A program made the translations under genes and the position numbers. Below, piece after piece: positions 49,850 through 58,512 of a stretch of DNA of 64,000 nucleotides (positions are counted from its first letter, which is position 1; each line of letters opens with the position of its first letter). The stretch covers positions 1 through 64,000 of the forward strand of contig NC_072813.1 of assembly GCF_003013715.1 (NCBI RefSeq), given 5' to 3'. The notes under the pieces were generated by a model, which did not search any database, was not told where the DNA came from, and saw nothing but the letters and a program-made list of their open reading frames with translations. Source of the DNA: Candidozyma auris (Eukaryota; Ascomycota; Pichiomycetes; Serinales; Metschnikowiaceae).

Positions 49850-52669
49850 TTAGAGCTTGGCAGTGTAGTCATTCTTTTTTAGCCACTGGGCAATCACGTC
49901 GCCATCACGTGTGGCCCAGTTGGCCTTGGCTGTGATGAGGTCAAGAGACTGGGCCAAGCTCTGATCGAAACCCTTAGTGTTCTTGCCCTCAAAGAATTGA
50001 GCTACTTGCAGCTTCTGCTCAACTTTGGTGAAGCCAGATGAAGCAAGCGTCACCACAGAACCTAACATGGAAAGTCCCGGTGGCAACAACTTGTAGATTT
50101 CATCCCAATTCTCGGTGAACCACTTCCACAAACGTTCGATACCCTTCCTGTGGGCTCTCATACCTTGCATTGGGATGTAGATGTCCTGAGCCTTGATGAT
50201 ATCGGTCTTCAACAACAAGCTGGAAACCTTGTCGAGGATAGCATCATCGTTGAATCTACCAAAAGCTCTCAAAGCAGCGATTTTCTCCTCTACAGACAGT
50301 GGGTTGGTGTAGATGTGGTAGAGCTGGTCAAAGGCCTTTTCATCACCGAGCTTGGCAACAGTGTTGAAAATGGCGCTTCTCAAGTTGGGGTGAATTGCCT
50401 TCTCGTCACCATCGACAAACTTCTGGAACGCTTGAAGAGAGTACTCAACAACCTCCTTGTGACCAGTGGTAGCAGCGGCACCAAACAAGGAGGACTTTAA
50501 TTGCTGATCAGCGAAGGAATCAGACTCAGAAAACTCGTAACCAACTTCCTTAAGCTTCTTGGAAATCAAGTCAGCAACAAAAATGTTGAGAGCTTCCTTG
50601 ACAGACTCATCTTCGAAGATCATGGCGGCTCTAATTTGAGCAGTGGAAGTCAAAATCTGGTCCCAGACGACATAGTTAGCCTCGTTAGACCAGGACTTGA
50701 CCAAGTCCAAAAGGGCAGTAGTGCTGATGAAACCAGAAGATGCCAAAGATGAAGCATCTGCCACTAAACCAATACGGTCCTCCACAGTCAACTTACCGGA
50801 AACACCAGCATCACCCAACTTCACCCAACGGTCGGGAGTGTAGGCAGTACGGTAAATACCAGATTGGTCACCGTTGACCTTGTAGAAATCATCAGTAGTG
50901 TCAAGCTTGATCTTCTTGGATCTAGTCTCCAACACAGCAGCTTCATCGGTACCCTTGGAGGTCTTCAAGCCCAAGAAAACGGGGTACAACACCTCGTCTT
51001 CCTCAGGCTTGACATCAGCAGTGGCAAGAAATCTGTTCTGAGTAAGAGTCAACTCGCCATTGCCGCTCTCTTGGACATGGACGATTGGGAAGCCAACGTG
51101 CTTGGTCCAGATATCCATGACTTTGACCACATCTTTTCCGCTGACATCACTTAAAGCCTCCCACAAGTCCGAGGTCTTGGTGTTGCCCCACTTGTGCTTC
51201 TTCAAATAGTTTGAAACGCCCTTGACGAACACATCCTCACCCAACCAACGAGAAATCATCTTTAACAAAGACGAACCCTTCGAGTAAGAGATGGCATCGA
51301 AAATTTGATTGATCTCATCGGCACGCTTAACTGGAACCTCAATTGGGTGAGAGGACCTCAATGCATCCAAGGTCAAAGCGTGCTGGAGAGAATCAGCGAC
51401 GTAGGATTCCCACACTTTCCAGTCGGGATACAAGGAGTCGCAAGCGTACCAGGACATCCAGGTAGCGAAACCTTCGTTGAGCCACAAGCCGTCCCAGAAG
51501 TCCATGGTTACCAAGTTACCGAACCACTGGTGAGCCAACTCGTGCATTACCACTTCAGTGACTCTTTGCATGGTGTTAACGTTGGTGTTTTTTGGGTCCA
51601 AAAGTAAATCAACAGTTCTGTAAGTGATAAGGCCAAAGTTCTCCATGGCACCAGCGCTGAAGTCGTGGATGGCCACCATGTCCAACTTGGGCAAGGGGTA
51701 TGGGATATCGAACTTCTTGTCAAAGAAAGCCAACGTCTTCGCCGCAATGTCAGCAGAGTACTGGCCCAAGTGCTCCGAGCCTGGGGTGGCCCACACCTTA
51801 ATGGGTTTCTCGTAATCGTTGTTCTCGACGTACTTCAAGTCACCCACGATGAAGGCCACCAAGTACGTGGACATCAAGGGAGTAGTGTTGAACACGGTCT
51901 TCTTCATGTTGCCATCCAACTCCACAACCTCCTTAACGTCCATGTTGGACAAGTGGACCAAATTTTTAGCCGAGATCAAAGAAATGTCAAAGTTGGCCTT
52001 CAAGGCTGGTTCGTCAAACGAGGGGAACGCCCTTCTACAGTCGGTGGGTTCCATCTGCGTCGTGGCCAAGTACCTGGTTTCACCCTTGTCGTCCGTGTAC
52101 GAAGATCTGTAGAAACCAGCCATCTTATCGTTCAAGATACCGGTGAAAACAATGTGCAACTTGGCAGAAGCACCTGGCTCCAAAAGCAGAGCCAAAGCGA
52201 AAGAAACAGTTTGTTTATCTTCATCAAACGAGGTCGACTTGACAGCCTCTCCATTGACGTCTGCAGATTGCACCTCTATCTCCAACGAGTTGAGAGTGAC
52301 GGTGTCAGACTTATCATTGACTTGCAAATCGATGGTCAAGTCGCCCTTGAAGGTGAAGGTGTCAAACAATGGCTCCAACGTCAAGTCGTAGCGCAATGGC
52401 TTCACATTGGTGGGCAAAACTTCTCTTTGGGGTGTGGTGGAGCACATGCTTGAATTTCTGGAGGAGCAATGGCGGAGGGACTGATAGTTATAGGAGCACG
52501 GAGACGGTTTGCGTTGCACCCATTTGGGGGCCAGGGTGTGCCGTACCGTAGTGCGAGAGGCCCACCGCGAGCCACCTGCCCCAGCGGCCGTGAGTGAAGA
52601 AAGCAGGGAAAAGTGTCGAGGCGGCGGAAGGGAGAAGCTCAAATTGGCTCTGGAAAGGCGACAAAACAT
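49850..52669 (-). CDS. APE2: M1-family aminopeptidase (APE2/AAP1 type)
   Basis: A 939-residue zinc aminopeptidase removing neutral or basic N-terminal residues from peptides. The substrate motif GAMENFGLITYR (about 340) is followed by the zinc site VVMHELAHQWFGNLVTMDFWDGLWLNEGFATW (HELAH with the third ligand Glu). The C-terminal helical repeat domain is complete. The first 75 residues (MFCRLSRANLSFSLPPPRHF, Arg/Ser-rich) are an extension in front of MCSTTPQREVLPTNVKPLRYDL; Met77 could start a cytosolic form, and the extension could be a presequence or a secretion signal. Two forms from one gene are therefore possible. Confidence 0.94.
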   Translation of the reverse strand: MFCRLSRANLSFSLPPPRHFSLLSSLTAAGAGGSRWASRTTVRHTLAPKWVQRKPSPCSYNYQSLRHCSSRNSSMCSTTPQREVLPTNVKPLRYDLTLEPLFDTFTFKGDLTIDLQVNDKSDTVTLNSLEIEVQSADVNGEAVKSTSFDEDKQTVSFALALLLEPGASAKLHIVFTGILNDKMAGFYRSSYTDDKGETRYLATTQMEPTDCRRAFPSFDEPALKANFDISLISAKNLVHLSNMDVKEVVELDGNMKKTVFNTTPLMSTYLVAFIVGDLKYVENNDYEKPIKVWATPGSEHLGQYSADIAAKTLAFFDKKFDIPYPLPKLDMVAIHDFSAGAMENFGLITYRTVDLLLDPKNTNVNTMQRVTEVVMHELAHQWFGNLVTMDFWDGLWLNEGFATWMSWYACDSLYPDWKVWESYVADSLQHALTLDALRSSHPIEVPVKRADEINQIFDAISYSKGSSLLKMISRWLGEDVFVKGVSNYLKKHKWGNTKTSDLWEALSDVSGKDVVKVMDIWTKHVGFPIVHVQESGNGELTLTQNRFLATADVKPEEDEVLYPVFLGLKTSKGTDEAAVLETRSKKIKLDTTDDFYKVNGDQSGIYRTAYTPDRWVKLGDAGVSGKLTVEDRIGLVADASSLASSGFISTTALLDLVKSWSNEANYVVWDQILTSTAQIRAAMIFEDESVKEALNIFVADLISKKLKEVGYEFSESDSFADQQLKSSLFGAAATTGHKEVVEYSLQAFQKFVDGDEKAIHPNLRSAIFNTVAKLGDEKAFDQLYHIYTNPLSVEEKIAALRAFGRFNDDAILDKVSSLLLKTDIIKAQDIYIPMQGMRAHRKGIERLWKWFTENWDEIYKLLPPGLSMLGSVVTLASSGFTKVEQKLQVAQFFEGKNTKGFDQSLAQSLDLITAKANWATRDGDVIAQWLKKNDYTAKL

Positions 52670-53760
52670 GAGCTTAGGTTGTGAAGTTTTATGAGATTCA
52701 GTCTGGAGAAATTGGGAAGGTACTGGTGCTGGTGGAATGGGTCAGGCAGCGATTTGGTCCAGTGAGCAGAGACAGAAGCTTCAGTGAAGTTCGCGCTGGC
52801 GAGGGCGCCAGACGCTGGAGGTAGCGAGGAGGCAGCGAGGAGGTAGCGAGGAGGCAGCGAGGAGGCAGCGAGGAGGCAGCAGATCGAGGGAAAGCGACGC
52901 CTGTGGAAATTGTTGAACGTCGTCTCGATGAAGCTATTGAGGCTTATTAATTGAACGCCTTCTTATCAGAATTTAGTCTCTTTTGTCTTTGAACTCCCTC
53001 TTTCCATCTTTTTCGGTTCGATTTTTTTAGCCGCTGGTAGCCTCTGGCCTGCGTTCCATCGCGAACGGCTCCACGGCGATATTCTATGATTGGGCTCTTT
53101 CTTGACAGGATAGAGATGCCGTGGCAGCAGCATTGAAGGTGGAATTTGTTTGGTTGCAATAGACAGTTTCAGCTCGGTTATTGGCGGGTACTTCCAGTGG
53201 CTCGCTAATTTACCAAACGATTGTCCGCTGTGTCTTATTCTTGTTCCATGCCTCGAAGGTGAATGGCTGCGAAAAGCTGCCACCTAGAAACGGCTCTAGC
53301 CATGACAGCGAAGCGAAGACCTAGCTGAACGGAAATGTACATCCAGTAAGACGAACGCCTGAATACTCAATGTGTTTGTTGTCACGCCGCTAGTCCCCTG
53401 TTAATTATATGAAAAGACCATTGAATAGAGAAGACGGGAACTCCATCTTGTCCCTGGTGACGCTTCATTATTCAGGTGATGCTCATTTTGAATTATAGAA
53501 CGCCCTGGACGGTAAACCCAATCAAGATCTCGTGCGAGGTTTGTTTTCTAATGTAAACTATCCGTCTGATAAATATTTTGGCCCTTATTTTCCTTATATA
53601 TACGCATGTGGATATATTGTGGTTATGTATCCTCACAACAGCACACCTCATAGTTACACAGAGACTCAGCGGACAGTGTCACACCCATGATGTACATACC
53701 GGTCTCTACACGTTTTTCGTAAATGAAACATCAATTACACTCCTTAACTAAACTTCCCAT
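52670..53760. other. Gene-free interval with short tandem repeats upstream of APE2
   Basis: 1.09 kb without a supported gene. It holds an 11-bp repeat array (52815-52882), an exact recurrent decamer on the minus strand (GGCTGCGAAA, 53266-53275) about 600 bp upstream of the APE2 ATG, and a near copy (GGTTGCAAT, about 53151). Confidence 0.45.
52815..52882. repeat. 11-bp tandem repeat GAGGAGGCAGC, about six copies
   Basis: A degenerate first copy (52815-52825) is followed by five copies of GAGGAGGCAGC from 52826 to 52880, with one C to T change in the second. It lies about 150 bp upstream of the APE2 ATG. No function is evident. Confidence 0.75.
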
Positions 53761-54186
53761 TTAAACCTTCGTCACAAGAGAGTCAAAGGGAGCCCCAGCG
53801 GCTAGCCATCCTTTGATTCCTTCATGCAAAATGGTGACCTTAACGGCAGTGTTGTGCTCTCTCGAGTAGTCTTCAAGCCAACCTCCGACTTTGCTGGCTC
53901 TTCTGCCCGAACTGTTGCAGTGGACTACAATGAGCCTGGTTTTGGGGAATTGTTGTGCAATTGGCACCAAGACCTTCTCCTTGATCTCTTCGTACCCACA
54001 GATTTCCGTAGCTGGAATGTGGATGGAGTGGGTGATGTAGCCCGGTTCTCTGTCGTTTCTCAAGTCGAGAATGAGCGTCTCATCACCTTCTTGAAGCAAT
54101 TTGAATACCTCTTCTCTTGAGGTGCGGGAAGGCTCGTTTTTTGGGCCTGAGTACTTTTCAAGCCAGTCAGGAACTGAAAGAGACAT
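53761..54186 (-). CDS. Rhodanese-domain protein
   Basis: A 141-residue protein from the ATG at 54184-54186 (MSLSVPDWLEKYSGP); the frame continues upstream but only through less likely starts. It is a single rhodanese (sulfurtransferase/Cdc25-like) domain: VFKLLQEGDETLILDLRND, a CH2A-like ITHSIHIPATEI, the active loop HCNSSGRRASK with the catalytic Cys, and the C-terminal VTILHEGIKGWLAAGAPF that is diagnostic for rhodaneses. The six-residue loop with the GRR end could favour a phosphatase or arsenate-type activity over thiosulfate sulfurtransferase. The substrate is unknown. Confidence 0.85.
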   Translation of the reverse strand: MSLSVPDWLEKYSGPKNEPSRTSREEVFKLLQEGDETLILDLRNDREPGYITHSIHIPATEICGYEEIKEKVLVPIAQQFPKTRLIVVHCNSSGRRASKVGGWLEDYSREHNTAVKVTILHEGIKGWLAAGAPFDSLVTKV

Positions 54187-54445
54187 TTTTACGTTGTGGT
54201 TGAGGGATGTGTATATTCTAATTGTGGATCTACGTTCCATGCATTCCACTAGACGGGGAATTCCTCATCACCGAAACTCACGTGCACCCTCTTCAAAATC
54301 GTGGGTTTCAAGGTTTCGAAAGCAACGTGAGCTCAGTTATGCACCATTTCAATGCTGAATACCACCCATTGAGTCGAAAGTGTTGCCCACTGGGCTGGCG
54401 TGGGCACCTTGTGCGCTCCCAACATTCCTTTTCACTATTCAACGC

Positions 54446-54970
54446 TTAGCCAGTCCTCTGAAGGATGTGAATACCACTGTCCGTTTCGATAATGTCACTG
54501 TATTCACCCACATTGAGGGCAAACGCAGCCTGCTCAAAGGCAGGTTGCATCTGGCCCTTGCCAAAAAAGCCCAAGTCGCCACCATTTGTATGAGAAGAAC
54601 AGTCACTCTCCGTTTGAGCCAAATCGGACAACTTCACTTCACCGTTGAGAATTCTTCTCTGGTGCTCTTTCATGATGGAAATTGCTTCGTCTCTTGTTCG
54701 GGTAATGCCATCGGGGCTCTTCCACGACTTGGGCTTTCTGGACGTCTCGTTTTTCACGAGCAAATGCGATGCTCTAATTTTACCGTCGTCGTTGACTAAA
54801 GGTTTGTTGCCGTTGGCCCTAAACTTCGCCACGTAAGCATTGAGCTTGTCTGAATCGGTGCCATATGGGGGCTCCCACGACGATTCCTTGGTGGCCTGAT
54901 TGTAGTAGTATGGCTCGTTGTGTGTTTTAGAAACTCTAAGAGACCAGCTCGGTGGTAAACCAGTTTCCAT
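54446..54970 (-). CDS. ESS1: Peptidyl-prolyl isomerase Ess1 (Pin1)
   Basis: A 174-residue phospho-Ser/Pro-directed prolyl isomerase acting on the RNA polymerase II C-terminal domain. The N-terminal WW domain (about 5-36) reads GLPPSWSLRVSKTHNEPYYYNQ...SSWEPP. The parvulin domain (about 60-174) has the catalytic RASHLLVKN, KSWKSPDGITRTRDEAI, SDCSSHTNGGDLGFFGKGQMQPAFEQAAF and the end SGIHILQRTG. All expected catalytic residues are present. The start codon lies only 8 bp downstream of the stop of a broken ORF on the same strand. Confidence 0.96.
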   Translation of the reverse strand: METGLPPSWSLRVSKTHNEPYYYNQATKESSWEPPYGTDSDKLNAYVAKFRANGNKPLVNDDGKIRASHLLVKNETSRKPKSWKSPDGITRTRDEAISIMKEHQRRILNGEVKLSDLAQTESDCSSHTNGGDLGFFGKGQMQPAFEQAAFALNVGEYSDIIETDSGIHILQRTG

Positions 54971-54978
54971 TTTGAAAC

Positions 54979-55540
54979 TTACAGAGTTGTAGAGTTAGAT
55001 GAAAGGTTTGTAGAATTATGTGAGCCTTCAACTGTCTTCTGAAGCGCTGTGTTGTACACCGGACAGAACGCAGAGACAATAAGTTCTCTGTGGCTATCCC
55101 ATTTCATATCATCTGGATCCTCATAGCCAGTCGAGTCCTCTTCAGCAATGTCCCCATGCACGTCTGACTCCAACAATCCAACAACCATTTTGAGTCTTGA
55201 TAACCATTAAGATACACATAAATGGTACCCGTCTGCATATAAGTAGCTACCGGGTCACCGTGGATGTCCAAGCACCGTTCCAAATACAGTTTATATTCAT
55301 ACTGTTTGTCGCTCTTACTACCATCTGGAGTTTTAATCGTCAAGCTGTAATGATAGACGCTTGTATCATCATCTTTAGCGATGTATACATTGGTGCCGTT
55401 CTTCACTTCTCGTCGCATTGTACAATTGCCAGAGCATCGGATACGGTACTATCGTCGATGATCAATATACCAGCCGAGGCGTAGCCGATCTTGACTATAG
55501 CTGCTGCTAAGGCTATAATGGAAATATCTACATTGGCCAT
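54979..55540 (-). pseudogene. Broken uncharacterised ORF abutting ESS1
   Basis: It starts MANVDISIIALAAAIVKIGYASAG, a hydrophobic N-terminus, and continues in three successive frames: 55540 to about 55405, then about 55418 to 55190, then about 55188 to 54979. Two net single-base losses, near 55410 and near 55193 (in an A4 run), account for it, and adding two bases gives 188 codons. The middle frame reads KNGTNVYIAKDDDTSVYHYSLTIK and is protein-like. I do not recognise the family. Its last codons overlap the ESS1 5' leader. It could be a real gene with assembly errors or a decayed gene. Confidence 0.5.
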
Positions 55541-55985
55541 TAAATATTTGATGAAGTTAGTACATTTGGTTTATGTGCGTCTAGGCATTTAAATAGGTTA
55601 AAGCAAGGGTGTTGCACACAAAATAAAGTATCTCTGTTTGCGCTATCAGATAGCCAGCGTATGTGAATTTCCCTTGCTAAGTACTTTCTTGTGTTTCTCA
55701 TATCTTGTCTATGAAAACTGGATTTCAGTGTCAACATTTCCAGTTAAAGAAAACTGCTCAATCACAATTCTATCAATGGGTGGTTCGACGACATTTTTAC
55801 TAGTGTGGTTCTGGCCGAATGTTTTTCGCAGCCATGATCCAAGTCAATGCAGCCGAGCGAGCTCCCTCTTGTAAAGATACCGCTCACAGGCTCTCTAGAC
55901 TTTCAATTGATTCATACTCTAGTTCATGACCTATCTTGCTATACTGTAATTCACAAAGTCTGGATATGATCCTAATCTAAATATG
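55541..55985. other. Intergenic upstream of the broken ORF
   Basis: This 445 bp stretch has no gene. An exact recurrent decamer TTTCGCAGCC (55824-55833) followed by ATG lies about 285 bp upstream of the broken ORF's start, so that ORF has the same promoter layout as intact genes. Confidence 0.4.
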
Positions 55986-56891
55986 CTAATTGATGCCTCT
56001 TTTCACAAGAGCATCCTTCACCCTGCCGTAAACAACATCTACGGGCTCATCACAGCTGAGCTTCACCACCTTACCTTGTTTGTCGAAGTATTCAACGACA
56101 GGCATCGATGTCTCCACAAACGTCTTGAATCTCTTCTTGATGCTCTCTATGTTGTCGTCGGCTCTGCCACTGGTCTTTCCTCTCTCCAAAAGTCTGTTGA
56201 GCATCACCTGTTCTGGACACTCGAAGAAGAGAGTAAAAGAAGACTTGACAATCTGCTCCTCAAATGTCAAGGCTTGGTCCATTTTTCTAGGGAACCCGTC
56301 CACCAAGAACTTGAAGTTGCCTTTCTTGACATTCTCACTCACAGCGTTTCTAAGAAGCCTAACAGTGACTTCCTGAGGAACGATAGTTCCCTCTTTAATA
56401 CATTTGGCAATCAAAGCGCCATCCAGAGACCCTTCTCTCACTTGCTCTGCTCTCAAAAGGTCACCAGCAGATAAGTGTACAAAGCCCTTGTCCTTGACAA
56501 GCTTTGCACACTGAGTGCCTTTCCCTGAGCCTGGACCGCCCAAAACAAAAATCACAGAAATATCTTTGTCGCTGAAAGCTGGTGTGGCTGGTTCAGGAGC
56601 CAGTCTTGGCTCTTGTTTGGTGTATACGGCGGAGGCGACGGTGGAGCCGACTACCAACAATCCAAGTGCAGTCAAAACGTAGCCTTTCGAAAATGGAGAC
56701 AGTTTCTGACCAGAACCATTGTTTGAATTGCTTGAACCGTTCGATCCGTTGGAATGGTTAGACTTCTCCAGTTCAGGTTTGGCGTTGTTTGGAAACTTCG
56801 AATAGGCTCTGAAGGAGCTTCTTAAGGCGACTCTCAGGCTTTGAAAGGCTGAGGCGTTAAGGCTGATAGTTCTTAGCGACCGTGTGAACAT
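55986..56891 (-). CDS. URA6: UMP/CMP kinase with N-terminal mitochondrial-type extension
   Basis: A 301-residue nucleoside monophosphate kinase phosphorylating UMP and CMP. The kinase core (about 110-301) starts ISVIFVLGGPGSGKGTQCAKLV (P-loop), then FVHLSAGDLLRAEQ, VDGFPRKMDQALTFE, LFFECPEQVMLNRLLERGKTSGRADDNIESIKKRF and the short C-terminus. In front are about 109 extra residues absent from S. cerevisiae Ura6: an Arg/Ser-rich presequence (MFTRSLRTISLNASAFQSLRVALRSS region), an Asn/Ser/Gly linker, and one membrane helix (GYVLTALGLLVVGSTVASAVY, about 70-90). The layout is that of a mitochondrial inner-membrane anchored form. Whether a cytosolic form also exists is unclear. Confidence 0.92.
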   Translation of the reverse strand: MFTRSLRTISLNASAFQSLRVALRSSFRAYSKFPNNAKPELEKSNHSNGSNGSSNSNNGSGQKLSPFSKGYVLTALGLLVVGSTVASAVYTKQEPRLAPEPATPAFSDKDISVIFVLGGPGSGKGTQCAKLVKDKGFVHLSAGDLLRAEQVREGSLDGALIAKCIKEGTIVPQEVTVRLLRNAVSENVKKGNFKFLVDGFPRKMDQALTFEEQIVKSSFTLFFECPEQVMLNRLLERGKTSGRADDNIESIKKRFKTFVETSMPVVEYFDKQGKVVKLSCDEPVDVVYGRVKDALVKRGIN

Positions 56892-57281
56892 GGTGATAGT
56901 TCTGAAGAAGCAGCTTCAGAGAACTTTCAACTCAAGACGTGAAGAGATCTTTGAGCGCACGAGTCGTGCATTGCCGATGTGCGTAGCTTGTGAGAGTAGA
57001 GGCTTCAATGGCTGCGAAATGTAGACAATCTGCCAAACATCAACAGCTGTCGATATCTTGGGGAATGTAAAAAGCAGCGCGATGAAGTTAAGGGACCTCC
57101 TAAATGAATTTGAAGTGGTATTTTATTAGATTTTACTTGATCTGGGTGCAGGCTACCTTGCGGTGGTTTGGAATGTGAAAACAAGCAAAGTGATTATCAA
57201 GATACCTAGCTTGAGCGATACCACCGAAGGTTGTAAATCTAGCAGCCAGAAGTCAGTATCTATTCAATTGTACTAGAGCAA
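56892..57281. promoter_or_regulatory. Promoter of URA6
   Basis: This 390 bp region has no gene. An exact recurrent decamer on the minus strand (GGCTGCGAAA, 57010-57019) lies about 120 bp upstream of the URA6 ATG. Confidence 0.4.
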
Positions 57282-58083
57282 TCATTGGAACTCTTTGAGC
57301 GCTTCCTCGCCAATTCTATGGTACCCACCATTGAGATTCTTACCCCAACCCTTGACTGCCAAGTTCACTAGCAAGTTTGCAGGAACCTCTGGTGGCAACA
57401 ACTCCTTGTTCTTGTGAAAATCAATGAATCTCTGCAAGCTCTCAGGTGTCATGTTAGCTCCGAATTTTGTCCTGATATCCTCTTGCATATTTGTGTCCAC
57501 CACACCGGGTGCTACAGAAATAGCATTCACTTGAGGATCCTCAGCAACCATTGTCTGCACGAGATGGTTCAAAGCAGCCTTGGAGGCACCATAAGCACCC
57601 CATGCGTAGTAAGATTTAGTCAGAGCACCAGACAGAACAGCAACAAAGCGGCCATTAGACTCCTTCACATGCGGTAAAGCCTTCTGGAAGAGATCAACCA
57701 CGGAGAAAAAGTTGATGTCAAAAAGATTCCTCCATTTGGCAACGTCTGCCTTGGCAACAGTGTTCACTGGATCAAGAACACCGGCGTTCGCCACAACAGA
57801 GTCAATTGAGCCAAATTCGAGAGCTTTCTCTATAGCTTCTGAAGCCACTCTCTCGTCTGAAATGTCTCCAGTCACAGTTTTTACTCTGTCGCCGTATTTC
57901 TCCTTCAACGCATTTAATGACTCCAGCGATCTAGCAATTGCTACTAAGTTGTGAGAAGTAGATTGAGAGAGGTAAATCTCAGCAGCTGCACCACCAATGC
58001 CTAGCGTTAGTATGTTATTGATATTGCAGGAATGCGATAATCATACCTCTGGAGGCACCAGTGAGTATCATTGTGTGGGCCAT
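57282..58083 (-). CDS. Short-chain dehydrogenase, IRC24/benzil-reductase-like, two exons
   Basis: A 251-residue NADP-dependent short-chain reductase. Exon 1 (58047-58083) encodes MAHTMILTGASRG, the intron (58001-58046) is removed, and exon 2 (57282-58000) completes the cofactor motif TGASRGIGG. Family features: NAGVLDPVNTVA, FSVVDLFQKALPHV, AVLSGALTKSYYAWGAYGASKAALNHL (catalytic Ser, YxxxK), VAPGVVDTNMQEDIR. The pattern is closest to S. cerevisiae YIR035C/IRC24, benzil and diketone reductases. Without the intron the N-terminal cofactor motif would be missing, so the spliced model is preferred. Confidence 0.9.
58001..58046 (-). other. 46-nt spliceosomal intron in the IRC24-like gene
   Basis: On the minus strand: donor GTATGA, branch site TACTAAC, acceptor TAG five bases later. 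Splicing joins the halves of a Gly codon and reconstitutes TGASRGIGG. It is among the shortest introns expected for yeast. Confidence 0.9.
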
Positions 58084-58512
58084 AATTACTAGCAGTAGTA
58101 CTTCTTAGTAAGAGGATGCTACTGGTGTGTAGTGTACTTGGGATAAGATGCAGAAACCCGAATGCAACTAGGTGTTACCCTGAATCTGTGGTGATTGGAT
58201 GAGACAGACTTCAGTTGAAGGGTCTTCTTTAGTATCGATCCATAATTATCAATTGTCTCCTTGGCACTTCGTTGCTTGACTTCTCCACCTATTATTAAAG
58301 TCTAGTGCGTAGTCGCATTATCGACAATTTAAAACCATTCGCACCTACACCATCAAAACACAAGCGTATTATCAAAAGGTGAACAGATAGCACACCTTTC
58401 TTGGCCTCGTCAATACGATTTCATAATTAATCAGTCTCCTTTTGTTATTGACCATCAAATTGCCGAAATCAACTGATAGTACCAGGCGCCCACAACCAAC
58501 CCCGTGGCCAGA
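58084..58512. promoter_or_regulatory. Divergent promoter of the IRC24-like gene and PAN3
   Basis: This 429 bp AT-rich region lies between two divergent genes. No exact recurrent decamer, tRNA or other element was recognised. Confidence 0.35.
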
